Assembly: GCA_020847545.1 (NCBI GenBank)
Contig: JADLBV010000022.1
Location: 1-64,000, forward strand
DNA length: 64,000 nucleotides
Direction: 5' to 3'
Source: Phycisphaerales bacterium
Lineage (GTDB): Bacteria; Planctomycetota; Phycisphaerae; Tepidisphaerales; Tepidisphaeraceae
The translations under genes and the position numbers were made by a program. This document shows, piece by piece, positions 53,223 to 61,450 of the stretch (the first letter of the stretch is position 1; the number at the start of each line of letters is the position of its first letter). The notes under the pieces were generated by a model. The model did no database searches. It was not told where the DNA came from and was given only the letters and a program-made list of their open reading frames with translations.

Positions 53223-53585
53223 ATGAAACTCAGCCTCCTTTCCATCGATCCGGGCGGGTTTATCCGCCTGGCCAATGAAGGAAACATCATCTCCACCGAT
53301 TTCACCGCCGAGGGGAAAAACCCCTTTGAAGCCCTGCTCGGGGCCAACTGGGCCACCCATCGCGTATTACTGGACCTGGACAAGACCGCCTTCATCGACT
53401 CGGCCGCCATCGGGTGGCTGATCGACAGCCATAAATCGTTCAAATCCGCCGGCGGACGGCTGGTGGTCCACTCGATTCGCCCCAAGGTACGCCAGGTGCT
53501 CGACCTGCTCAAAATCGGCCGCGTCGTTGCGCTGGCCGACGATGAATCTTCCGCCAAGGCGCTGTTGCAAGGAGCCGCCCAATGA
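53223..53585 (+). CDS. STAS-domain protein (anti-sigma-factor antagonist type)
   Basis: The product has 120 residues. The core RVLLDLDKTAFIDSAAIGWL has the family's phosphorylatable Ser in the DSAAIG motif, followed by SAGGRLVVHSIRPKVRQVL. GAGGTC lies upstream of the ATG. The stop overlaps the next gene (ATGA). Its link to a secretion-type ATPase suggests a role in switching that machine rather than a sigma factor, but this is inferred. Confidence 0.88.
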   Translation: MKLSLLSIDPGGFIRLANEGNIISTDFTAEGKNPFEALLGANWATHRVLLDLDKTAFIDSAAIGWLIDSHKSFKSAGGRLVVHSIRPKVRQVLDLLKIGRVVALADDESSAKALLQGAAQ

Positions 53586-54826
53586 CCACCGCTACCACTG
53601 AATCGACAACTCCTACTCCCACCTTTGATGTCAGCAAGCTGACGGTGGAGCACGCCGTCGCGAAGCTGATCGACCACGCCAACACCCTCTCGGCCAGCGA
53701 TCTGTTCATCGCCGCCGATGAAGACCGCACGGTCATTTCGGTGCGCGCCCTGGGACTGGTCCGCCCCATCAGCATTACAACCGCTGAACTGGGCCGTCGC
53801 TATGTCGCCCATTTGAAGGCTCACGCCGGCATGGAAGTGTCCGAAAAGCGACGACCGCTCGATGGACGCTGGATTTATCGCGATTCAGATCAGGAAGCCA
53901 CCGACCTGCGCATCAACATCATCCCCACCGTGCATGGTGAGGATGTCGCCATTCGACTACTGCCTCGATTGCGAAATCTTTACAATCTTGAAAGCGTCGG
54001 CCTGACCAATGAACAATTCAATCTGGTCAGCGGCATGGTGGACAGCCTCGGCGGGCTGGTGCTGATCACCGGCCCCACCGGATCGGGCAAAACCTCAACA
54101 CTCTACGCCTGTTTGCAGCGGCTCAATGACGGCCAGCGCAAGATCAACACCATCGAAGACCCGGTCGAATACACCTTGCCTGGCCTGCGCCAATCACAGG
54201 TCAATCCGGTCATCGAGCTGGGTTTCGCACAATTGTTGCGCAGCGTGCTTCGCCAAAGCCCCGATGTCATCATGATCGGCGAAATCCGCGACGCCGAAAC
54301 CGCCGCCACCGCCGTCCATGCCGCCAATTCCGGCCAACTTGTCCTGGCAACCCTCCACTCCGGACAGGCCGCCGGCGCGATCCAATCGATGCGCAGCCTC
54401 GGAGTCCATTCGCATTTTCTGGCCACCTCCCTGCGCGGTGTCGTTGCCCAGCGATTGGCCCGCACCCTCTGCCCCAAATGCAAAACCTCCTTTGAACTCG
54501 ATGAAGCATTGGAAACCTTCGATGAAGTCAAAGGTTGGCTAAAAGGGGATGAAGGCAAACGCCTCTACGCCCCTGGTCACTGCGAAACCTGCAATCAGGT
54601 CGGCTACGCAGGCCGAACAGGCATCTTTGAAGTCATCAACGTCACCACCCCAATCCGCAATCTGATCTCGGATGGCAAACCAACCGCTGATATCCGCAAT
54701 CAGGCGATCAGCGAAAAAATGCTCACCCTCCGCCAGGCCGCGCTCCTCAAAGTCGCCCGCGGCGAAACCAGTACCGAGGAAATCTTCCGCGTCATCCCCT
54801 CCGAACACCTGATGTTGGAGGATTAA
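53582..54826 (+). CDS. GspE/PilB-like secretion or pilus ATPase, short form
   Basis: A hexameric ATPase of 414 residues that would drive type II secretion or type IV pilus assembly. It has the central domain, Walker A ITGPTGSGKTSTLYA, the Asp box INTIEDPVEYTLPGL, Walker B IMIGEIRDAETA, the His box TLHSGQAAGAIQSM and a tetracysteine zinc site (LCPKCK, HCETCNQVGYAGRTGI). The N-terminal GspE domain of about 150 residues is missing. No pilin or GspF gene is adjacent, so partners are elsewhere. Confidence 0.9.
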   Translation: MTTATTESTTPTPTFDVSKLTVEHAVAKLIDHANTLSASDLFIAADEDRTVISVRALGLVRPISITTAELGRRYVAHLKAHAGMEVSEKRRPLDGRWIYRDSDQEATDLRINIIPTVHGEDVAIRLLPRLRNLYNLESVGLTNEQFNLVSGMVDSLGGLVLITGPTGSGKTSTLYACLQRLNDGQRKINTIEDPVEYTLPGLRQSQVNPVIELGFAQLLRSVLRQSPDVIMIGEIRDAETAATAVHAANSGQLVLATLHSGQAAGAIQSMRSLGVHSHFLATSLRGVVAQRLARTLCPKCKTSFELDEALETFDEVKGWLKGDEGKRLYAPGHCETCNQVGYAGRTGIFEVINVTTPIRNLISDGKPTADIRNQAISEKMLTLRQAALLKVARGETSTEEIFRVIPSEHLMLED

Positions 54827-54868
54827 GGGCTATCTCTATATATTGGCGGCCATTGTGAGGACTCCGCC

Positions 54869-55381
54869 ATGACCCCCCAACAAATGATCCCCCTCATCCA
54901 GGATCGCTTCGGCCCCGCGATCCTGGCGACATTCCCCAATGACAAACACCCCCGTTTCCATATCGATGCCAAAGACTGGCGCGACATCGCCCAATATCTG
55001 ACCGGCGAACCATTGCGGCTCAACTGGCTGCAATCCCTCACCGGCGTGGATTACGTCGCGGACGATAAACTCTGTGTAGTCTATGACTTATTCAGCTTCG
55101 ATCTAAAACACATGCTGGCGATCAAGGTCTTTTGCGCCCGCACCAACCCGCACATCCCAAGCGTTTGCGACCTGTGGCCCGCCGCCAATTGGCAGGAACG
55201 CGAGGCGTTCGACCTGCTGGGCATCATCTTCGACAACCATCCCGACCTGAGACGAATCCTGTGCGCCGACGACTGGGTTGGCCACCCCCTCCGCAAAGAT
55301 TACATCTTCCCCCGCGAATACCACGGCATCCCCGGCAGCGTCGAACTGGACTGGCAACAACAACCCGACTACCCCAAGTGA
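54869..55381 (+). CDS. nuoC: NADH-quinone oxidoreductase subunit C (30-kDa subunit)
   Basis: NuoC is part of the peripheral arm of respiratory complex I. The product has 170 residues, normal length. The signature is NWQEREAFDLLGIIFDNHPD and RRILCADDWVGHPLRKDYIF. No other nuo gene is in the window: it stands alone between a GspE-like ATPase and a terminator. It may be a scattered member of a split nuo set. Confidence 0.9.
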   Translation: MTPQQMIPLIQDRFGPAILATFPNDKHPRFHIDAKDWRDIAQYLTGEPLRLNWLQSLTGVDYVADDKLCVVYDLFSFDLKHMLAIKVFCARTNPHIPSVCDLWPAANWQEREAFDLLGIIFDNHPDLRRILCADDWVGHPLRKDYIFPREYHGIPGSVELDWQQQPDYPK

Positions 55382-55405
55382 CCCTTCCCACAACAACAAT
55401 TTGAT

Positions 55406-55438
55406 AAAAAAACGGGGCCTGAGGGTGAGTCAGGCCCC
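55406..55438 (-). terminator. Strong intrinsic terminator
   Basis: GGGGCCTGA (55414-55422) pairs perfectly with TCAGGCCCC (55430-55438) across 7 nt; on the minus strand it is followed by seven T (55412-55406). It can end transcription from the RACo-like gene at 55735. It also lies just after nuoC on the plus strand, where the 3' T-run is missing. Confidence 0.85.
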
Positions 55439-55734
55439 TAGGCCCGCGCTTGGTCGGGGTGTCGCGCGGACCGTTAATCTGATGTTTTCAACTTGGGAAT
55501 TCAATCCGACATCGCTGTCGTCACCCTTATTTCTCCAAGTAGTCTATCGGCGTGTGCGCCACTCCATATTTACTCGAAAATTAGTGGCAGACAAGAGTTA
55601 AGCGCAATGTGTATCTTCAAACAGACACCGATGCACAATTATAACGCAAATATGAATTAAATATTGTACGGGACGTGAAATAATTTTTTATTTACAGCCG
55701 TATCAAATTTTTGCTTTTCCGTTCTGGAGATAGA
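55439..55734. other. Non-coding spacer downstream of the RACo-like gene
   Basis: No credible gene lies here. The sequence becomes AT-rich from about 55580 (several TTTATT/TAATTT stretches) just after the RACo-like stop. I see no further terminator or repeat. Confidence 0.5.
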
Positions 55735-57390
55735 TCACGGCAGCGAAAGTTGATCGACAAACCGATCTTCAAAACCAGGATCGAGGTTCAGCTCAATGAT
55801 TTCCATCTTCCTGGCGATGTCGGACATGATATCAATCGTGGTCGCATCCAACAGGGAAAGATAAGCGCCCGCCAAGGCCGTATCGCCGACAAACTGGACT
55901 TGCTGAGGAGTAAATCCCGGCAACAGGCCGCTGGCGATGGCATTGGCGGCGATGACATGCTGACCGAACCCGCCGGCCAAATAAAGAGTTTTCACATCCG
56001 ATGGGTCAATTCCCATGCGGCCCAGCAGCGTCAAAATGCCGGCGGCAATGGCCGCCTTGGCCTGAAGCAACCGGGAGATATCCAATTCAGAGATGACAAT
56101 CGGAGTTTTAGCCTGTCCATAGGCCAGTCGAAGGGCGATATCATTGCCCGGCCGGGTTTCAATCAGTCGGGCGGCATCCCCGGTCAAAATCGAGGTTTGG
56201 AACCGCCCCGCCGGTGACAACAAACCGGTGCGACGGCCCTCGGCCAGAATATCCACATAAGCCGACCCGCACAGTCCGGCCGGCTTGGTCTTTGGGCCTT
56301 GCGGGCCGGGAATCACATCATTTTCAACATGCAACGGATCGGATTTGAAACGTACATGCCCGATCGCGCCGGAACCGGCACGCATCCCGCATTCGAGCCT
56401 GGCCCCTTCAAACGCCGGCCCGGCGGCCGTGGCGCATCCAACCAGCCGATCACCATGCTTTAAGATGATCTCCCCATTGGTCCCCAGATCGACCAGCAAA
56501 CTTGGCCCATCATCATAAATCAACCCGCTGGCCAGCACACCGGCGGTCAAATCCGCCCCGACATAGGCCGCGGCGCTGGGCAACAGATGAATGGTGGTCT
56601 GTTTTGCAATGGCCAGCGGCAAGGCATCGGCATCAAAGCGTTTGTATTCAATGAACGCCGGCGTAAATGGCGCCGTTCCCATCGGCGATGGATCAACCCC
56701 CGCGAACAAATGCAGCATGATCGTATTGGCCGCGATGGAAAAACAGCCGATTTCAGCTTCTTCCCGGCCGGCCAGCGTCAGGGCCTCAATCACCAATGGG
56801 CGAAGGGTCTCCTCCAATACCGCCATCTGCAATCGGGAGACCATGGATGCATCCGCGGTGCAAAGATTAATCCGCGTCACCACATCATCGCCCAGGTTCA
56901 TCTGTTGATTAAACCCCGCGGCACGGGAAAGAATCGAACCATTGGCCAGATCGACCAGCATCAACGCAACCGTGGTGGTGCCGATGTCCACCGCAATGCC
57001 CAATGGCCTTTGCGGATCGACGCACAACGGATTGCGTCCCGCGGTGACGTTGATCTTGAAATCGGTCACAACCTGCGGCTCATACGCCAGCAGCGAACGC
57101 TGGGAAATCTCGATGCGAACACCTCGTGCCTTGGGATCAAGTCGATATTCGCACCCGCGAACCTTGATGGGCTGTCCGTCGGCATGAATGGTTTCATCCC
57201 CGTTTCGCCGAATCAAACTGCCCGACAACAGCGACACCACACACCCATCGCAGGCGCTGCGCTGGCCGCATCGGGTATTTAACGGCAACCGCGCGCCCCG
57301 CAGCAACTCAGTCAGGGGCTGATCGACATTCTCATCCTCCACAACCACGCGAAGCGGTTCACCCGCGGCGTCGATATGCAACTCACGCAT
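55735..57390 (-). CDS. RACo-like ATP-dependent reductive activator of corrinoid proteins
   Basis: This enzyme uses ATP to reduce inactive Co(II) corrinoid proteins to Co(I). The product has 551 residues. The N-terminal 2Fe-2S ferredoxin domain has Cys at 41, 47, 50 and 80 (TRCGQRSACDGCVV, VRGCEY). The ASKHA ATPase half shows IAVDIGTTTVALMLVDLANG, SLLVDLGTNGEIILKHGD and LYLAGGFGQHV. The length and order match RACo/RamA-type activators. It follows DUF1638 with an 8-nt overlap and faces the corrinoid gene set, which fixes its role in methyl transfer. Confidence 0.92.
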   Translation of the reverse strand: MRELHIDAAGEPLRVVVEDENVDQPLTELLRGARLPLNTRCGQRSACDGCVVSLLSGSLIRRNGDETIHADGQPIKVRGCEYRLDPKARGVRIEISQRSLLAYEPQVVTDFKINVTAGRNPLCVDPQRPLGIAVDIGTTTVALMLVDLANGSILSRAAGFNQQMNLGDDVVTRINLCTADASMVSRLQMAVLEETLRPLVIEALTLAGREEAEIGCFSIAANTIMLHLFAGVDPSPMGTAPFTPAFIEYKRFDADALPLAIAKQTTIHLLPSAAAYVGADLTAGVLASGLIYDDGPSLLVDLGTNGEIILKHGDRLVGCATAAGPAFEGARLECGMRAGSGAIGHVRFKSDPLHVENDVIPGPQGPKTKPAGLCGSAYVDILAEGRRTGLLSPAGRFQTSILTGDAARLIETRPGNDIALRLAYGQAKTPIVISELDISRLLQAKAAIAAGILTLLGRMGIDPSDVKTLYLAGGFGQHVIAANAIASGLLPGFTPQQVQFVGDTALAGAYLSLLDATTIDIMSDIARKMEIIELNLDPGFEDRFVDQLSLP

Positions 57391-58144
57391 GGCCGTTGCA
57401 CTCCCTTTTTTTTGAAAATTTACATGTTTCGCAGACGCGCGAGTCGGAGGTCATGCGGATGGTCTGCCCCGGCGGGACGACAACGAAACGCTCCTCATCC
57501 CATGGGCCGCTCAATAACGTACACAACAGTTCCGGATTGCCATGCTGGCGGTCATAGTTCCATTTCAACCAGTCAGCGCACCCTTTGGTGTAAGACAGAT
57601 CGTTCTCAGTGACTGCAACACCCAGATCGACATAGGTGGCGCGATCGTAGGTGGTGAACCAATGCTGTTCGGTTTCCATCAGAAATTCCGCGTTGTCCTG
57701 CCCATATTGTTCGATGTATTGGTTATAAAGTTTGTCATAGCGCTCTTTGCCCGGCGGTGTGTGATATTTATTCCATCCGGGAGAATACCAATAGGTTCCA
57801 GGATGCTGTGAGACATAGTCGGCGTATTTTTCCTTGCTCCCCAACAGCAATGTGATGCAATCATGTGCCCGCGTCATGACCAGCGTGCATCGTTGTGCCG
57901 TCACGTTTTCAGTTCCGCGACTGCACAGGCCGTAACCCAACACAATGTATTCGGCCTGCGGAACCTGTGCCTCAACACGATCGATCGCCACCTGCAATTC
58001 GCTTCGCAGCTTGGGTGGATCGTTGTGCAAACCCTGTCTTAAAAATTCCAGATGGACGATGTTTTGCAATCCCTTGGCATAATGCTCGATCTCCGCGTCG
58101 AGCACGCCGCAAGCGATTATCGCAGTTTTGGGTGGGTTGTTCAT
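57383..58144 (-). CDS. DUF1638-family protein
   Basis: The product has 253 residues, from the ATG at 58144 (MNNPPKTAIIACGVLDAEIE); a TTG at 58156 would add four residues. It shows YIVLGYGLCSRGTENVTAQR, MTRAHDCITLLLGSKEKYAD, GTYWYSPGWNKY and a C-terminal CETCKFSKKRECNGH cysteine cluster. DUF1638 proteins occur next to corrinoid methyltransferases and their activators, as here; their function is not known. The Cys cluster suggests metal or Fe-S binding. Confidence 0.88.
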   Translation of the reverse strand: MNNPPKTAIIACGVLDAEIEHYAKGLQNIVHLEFLRQGLHNDPPKLRSELQVAIDRVEAQVPQAEYIVLGYGLCSRGTENVTAQRCTLVMTRAHDCITLLLGSKEKYADYVSQHPGTYWYSPGWNKYHTPPGKERYDKLYNQYIEQYGQDNAEFLMETEQHWFTTYDRATYVDLGVAVTENDLSYTKGCADWLKWNYDRQHGNPELLCTLLSGPWDEERFVVVPPGQTIRMTSDSRVCETCKFSKKRECNGHA

Positions 58145-58233
58145 AATGAAATCCAAAAGGTCACATTAAATCACAACTTTATTTGTCAAAACAACTTACG
58201 TCTTTTATCGATCCACTACAGCAAAATATTATA

Positions 58234-58263
58234 CAAATATGTTTGATATTTGGATACAAATAT
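58234..58263. promoter_or_regulatory. Triple half-site operator between the divergent corrinoid operons
   Basis: CAAATAT (58234-58240), ATATTTG (58246-58252) and CAAATAT (58257-58263) form two overlapping perfect palindromes with 5- and 4-bp spacers. They sit in an AT-rich intergenic stretch (58145-58324) between DUF1638 (minus) and the corrinoid protein gene (plus), so one regulator could control both directions. No regulator gene is adjacent. Confidence 0.65.
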
Positions 58264-58324
58264 CTTATATTATCTTCAAGAGTTGCACAATCGTTTGCAT
58301 TCCAACTGTTTTTAGGAGCATCCT

Positions 58325-58972
58325 ATGACCGAGCTTCAGACATTGTCGGATGTGGTATCCAAGGGCAATCGCGCCGAGGCCAAAAGGCTGACGCAGGCGT
58401 TGATCGACGCCGGCGTCGCCCCAAGCGATGTCCTGGACAACGGGTTGATTCCCGGCATGGCGATCATCGGGACCAAGTTCAAGAACAACGAGGCGTTTGT
58501 TCCCGAAATGTTGATCGCCGCCCGCGCGATGAAAGAGGCGATGACCATTCTCGAACCGCTGCTGGTCGGCGCCGGGATCAAGCCCAAATACACCGCCGTC
58601 ATCGGCACGGTGCAGGGAGACCTGCACGACATCGGCAAGAATCTGGTTGCGTTGATGTGGAAAGGGGCCAACATCGGCGTGGTCGATCTGGGGACGAACG
58701 TGCCCCCCGCGAAATTTGTCGCGGCCGTGCAGGAACACAAGGCGCAGATCGTCGGTTTGTCGGCGCTGCTGACGACGACCATGACCGCTATGCAGGCGAC
58801 GATCCAGGCGATTCGCGACGCCGGACTGGCAAGTGTCAAGGTGATGATCGGCGGCGCGCCGGTGACACAGGAATTCGCCGACCGGATCGGCGCGGATGGT
58901 TTCGCGGCCGATGCGGCCACCGCCGTCGAGCGGGCGATTGCCCTGATCGAAGGCGCGCCGGCCGCCGCTTAA
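58325..58972 (+). CDS. Corrinoid (cobalamin-binding) protein of a methyltransferase system
   Basis: This is the methyl carrier. The product has 215 residues, with AGGAG before the ATG. The N-terminal four-helix cap (residues about 5-85) is followed by the B12-binding Rossmann domain with GTVQGDLHDIGKNLVALMWK; the lower-ligand motif D-x-H-x-x-G (Asp99, His101, Gly104) is intact. VGLSALLTTTMTAMQATIQA and VMIGGAPVTQEFADRIGADG complete the fold. It resembles MtbC, MttC and MtvC of methylamine and methoxy demethylases. Confidence 0.95.
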   Translation: MTELQTLSDVVSKGNRAEAKRLTQALIDAGVAPSDVLDNGLIPGMAIIGTKFKNNEAFVPEMLIAARAMKEAMTILEPLLVGAGIKPKYTAVIGTVQGDLHDIGKNLVALMWKGANIGVVDLGTNVPPAKFVAAVQEHKAQIVGLSALLTTTMTAMQATIQAIRDAGLASVKVMIGGAPVTQEFADRIGADGFAADAATAVERAIALIEGAPAAA

Positions 58973-59020
58973 GGATGAAATTCGTTCGACGGGTTTTGGT
59001 CCTTTCGGGGGAGATAACCT

Positions 59021-60361
59021 ATGTTCGCCAAAGCGGTCGCGCGCGTTGAATCGCTGGTCAAAGGCACACTGTTCGACTGCCGAATGTGCGGGCAGTGTGT
59101 CCTGAGCCAGACCGGCCTGGTCTGTCCGATGACCTGCCCCAAAGGCCTGCGCAACGGCCCATGCGGCGGGACGTTGCACGGAGAGTGCGAAGTCCATCCC
59201 GACCGGCCGTGCGTCTGGGTGAAGATTCACCATCGCACCGTGGGCGATCAATCGCTGGAACGCCCCAATCTGCTCCCCTCCTGCGATGCCAGCCTGCAAA
59301 ACACCTCATCTTATTTGAATCTGCTCTCCGGCGCGGACAAGGTGGGCCGGACTCCGTTGGAATATCTCGATTTGGGCAACCGCCGGACGACACAGCCCAT
59401 CCAGACGCAATCCAAGCTGGAACAACGACTTAAGAGCGGCGATTTTGTAAAGACCTGCGAATTGCGCGCCCCGCGCGGGGCAAGCATGGAAAAATTGATC
59501 GAACAAGCCTCCCATGTGCAAGGCCATTTTGACGCGGTCAACGCCACGGCCTATCTCAACGCGCGCCCATCGCTCTCTTCCGCGGTGGTGGCCGCAAAAC
59601 TGGCCGAGATGGGAATCGAGGCGGTTTGCCAATCCACCTGCCGCGACCACACCAAGACATCCTTCATCGCCGAATTGTTGAGCAATCAGCTCAATGGCGT
59701 CAACAACACGCTTTGTCTGACCGGCGATGCGTATCATGGCGTGCCGAGAATCAAGCAGGTTTTTGACATGGATGGCGCGATCATGCTCTATGAAGCGCGT
59801 CACCTGCGCGAAAAAGGGACGATCTATTTCACCGGCGAGCGCGTGGCCAATGCGCCCAGAATGTTTTTGGGCGCGGCGATCAACCCGTTCACCGAACCGT
59901 CAAACGTGCCGATCCGGCGGCTGAAACAGAAAGCCGATGCCGGCGCGGATTTCATCCAGACGCAGCTCATCTTTGACATGCAGGCGTTTGACCAGAGGTT
60001 CATGTCGCTGGTTCGACAGGAAGGCCTCCATGAGGAGTTGTTCATCCTCGCCGGTGTGCCGGTGGTCACGTCGAAAAAAGCCCTTGAAATCATGCCGCGA
60101 ATCCCTGGGGCATGGGTTCCGGAAGAGGCGTTGCGACGATTGGCGGCGGCATCGGATTGTCAGGCCGAGGGGGTCCAACTGGCCAGGGAACTGGTGGAAC
60201 AGGCAAGGCAAATCCCCGGCATTGCAGGCGTTCACCTGATGCTTTTCGGCCCGGACCATTCGGTGCTGCCGGACGTCATTGAATCACTGGAATCAACCTC
60301 TGTTCAACAACCCACGACTCATTTTCGAGCCGACAAATCGGCGGAGCCAACCACCTTATGA
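59021..60361 (+). CDS. MetV-MetF fusion: methylenetetrahydrofolate reductase with N-terminal zinc/Cys domain
   Basis: The product has 446 residues. The first 60 residues have the MetV-type Cys motifs DCRMCGQCVLSQTGLVCPMT and CPKGLRNGPCGGTLHGECEV. Residues about 135-400 form a MetF-like barrel (KTCELRAPRGASMEKLIEQA, DAGADFIQTQLIFDMQAFDQ, ILAGVPVVTSKKALEIMPRI). In acetogens MetV and MetF work together on methyltetrahydrofolate; here they are one chain. In this operon it would oxidise methyl groups carried on folate. The end overlaps the next gene (ATGA). Confidence 0.9.
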   Translation: MFAKAVARVESLVKGTLFDCRMCGQCVLSQTGLVCPMTCPKGLRNGPCGGTLHGECEVHPDRPCVWVKIHHRTVGDQSLERPNLLPSCDASLQNTSSYLNLLSGADKVGRTPLEYLDLGNRRTTQPIQTQSKLEQRLKSGDFVKTCELRAPRGASMEKLIEQASHVQGHFDAVNATAYLNARPSLSSAVVAAKLAEMGIEAVCQSTCRDHTKTSFIAELLSNQLNGVNNTLCLTGDAYHGVPRIKQVFDMDGAIMLYEARHLREKGTIYFTGERVANAPRMFLGAAINPFTEPSNVPIRRLKQKADAGADFIQTQLIFDMQAFDQRFMSLVRQEGLHEELFILAGVPVVTSKKALEIMPRIPGAWVPEEALRRLAAASDCQAEGVQLARELVEQARQIPGIAGVHLMLFGPDHSVLPDVIESLESTSVQQPTTHFRADKSAEPTTL

Positions 60362-61239
60362 TCGAGAAACTCACCATCATCGGCGAACGGATCAACCCCG
60401 GCTTCGCCTCCTCCAAAATCCTGCTTGAAAACCAGGACATCAAGGGAATTCAGGCGCTGGCCGTCTCACAGGCCCAGAAAGGCGCGGCCTATCTGACGAT
60501 CAACGTCGGCGAATCGGCGATGGAAAACATTGCGTTCATCGTCGAGGTCGTCAAGGCGATTCAGGCGGTTGTGGATCTCCCCTTGTCGTTTGATTATCCC
60601 CATGTTTCGGTGCAGGAAGCCTGCCTGAAAGCATATGACCCGGCCAAATCACGCGGCCGAAAGCCGATCATCAACTCCGTCACCGAATTGCGCTGGAACA
60701 TGCTCGACGTTCTGAAAATCCAGCCGGCGAAGGTCGTCCTGATGGCCTCCGAGCGGGTTGAAAACGGGGAGGAAGTCTCCAACCAGACCGCGCAACAAAT
60801 CGCCGACACCGCCCGTCGAATGGCGCTGCGGGTCGTCAACGATGGTCACGACCTGACGATGGACGACCTGATGATCGATGTGTCGCTATGCCCGATCGCC
60901 ACCGACACCGAAGGCCAGACCCGCCGTGCGATTGAGTCGATCCAACTCATCGGAAACGACGCCGACCTGAGCGGCATCCACACGCTGGTCGGCCTGTCGA
61001 ATCTGGCCGTGATGTTGCCCAAGGATGCGCTCGATGGGCAGCGACTCGGCGTGAGGGTGGAGTCGGCATTTTTGACGATGGCAATGCCACTCGGATTGGA
61101 TGTGATTTTAGGAACCCCCGGCCGCGACTATCGAATGTTGCCGGATGATGATTTTGTAATGCAAGGTGTCAGGGAAGCCATCAATCTGGATGGTTTTGAG
61201 ACGCTGGAACGGGTTCAGCAGCTTTATCGACGGGATTAA
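60358..61239 (+). CDS. Methyltetrahydrofolate:corrinoid methyltransferase (pterin-binding)
   Basis: This enzyme moves a methyl group between the corrinoid protein and tetrahydrofolate. The product has 293 residues with a pterin-binding TIM barrel: IIGERINPGFASSKI, KGAAYLTINVGESAMENIAF, LSFDYPHVSVQEAC, PIINSVTELRWNMLDVL and LVGLSNLAVMLPKDALDGQR. The family includes AcsE and the MT II proteins of O-demethylases. It is coupled to the MetV-MetF gene by ATGA. Confidence 0.92.
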   Translation: MIEKLTIIGERINPGFASSKILLENQDIKGIQALAVSQAQKGAAYLTINVGESAMENIAFIVEVVKAIQAVVDLPLSFDYPHVSVQEACLKAYDPAKSRGRKPIINSVTELRWNMLDVLKIQPAKVVLMASERVENGEEVSNQTAQQIADTARRMALRVVNDGHDLTMDDLMIDVSLCPIATDTEGQTRRAIESIQLIGNDADLSGIHTLVGLSNLAVMLPKDALDGQRLGVRVESAFLTMAMPLGLDVILGTPGRDYRMLPDDDFVMQGVREAINLDGFETLERVQQLYRRD

Positions 61240-61287
61240 ACAGGAGACCATGAACCCCGCATAACAACTTCTGGAATCGATCCTTTA

Positions 61288-61397
61288 CTCCCTCTCCCTG
61301 TACTCAGGGAGAGGGTTGGGGAGAGGGTTCTTAATGCCTCACCAAACAGAACAGAACCCTCTCCCCTGCCCCTCTCCCTGAGTACAGGGAGAGGGAG
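61288..61397. repeat. Large nested inverted repeat (about 44-bp arms)
   Basis: The arms 61288-61331 and 61353-61397 are reverse complements apart from about two mismatches and one indel, around a 21-nt centre. Each arm contains its own hairpin (CCCTCTCCCTG, TACT loop, CAGGGAGAGGG). It lies between the methyltransferase and the amidohydrolase. It looks like a REP/BIME or miniature element and, as RNA, would fold into a very stable structure. Confidence 0.85.
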
Positions 61398-61450
61398 AAT
61401 GCCCATAAATGATTCGACAACCATGTACTGCTAAATATCACGAGTTCACG

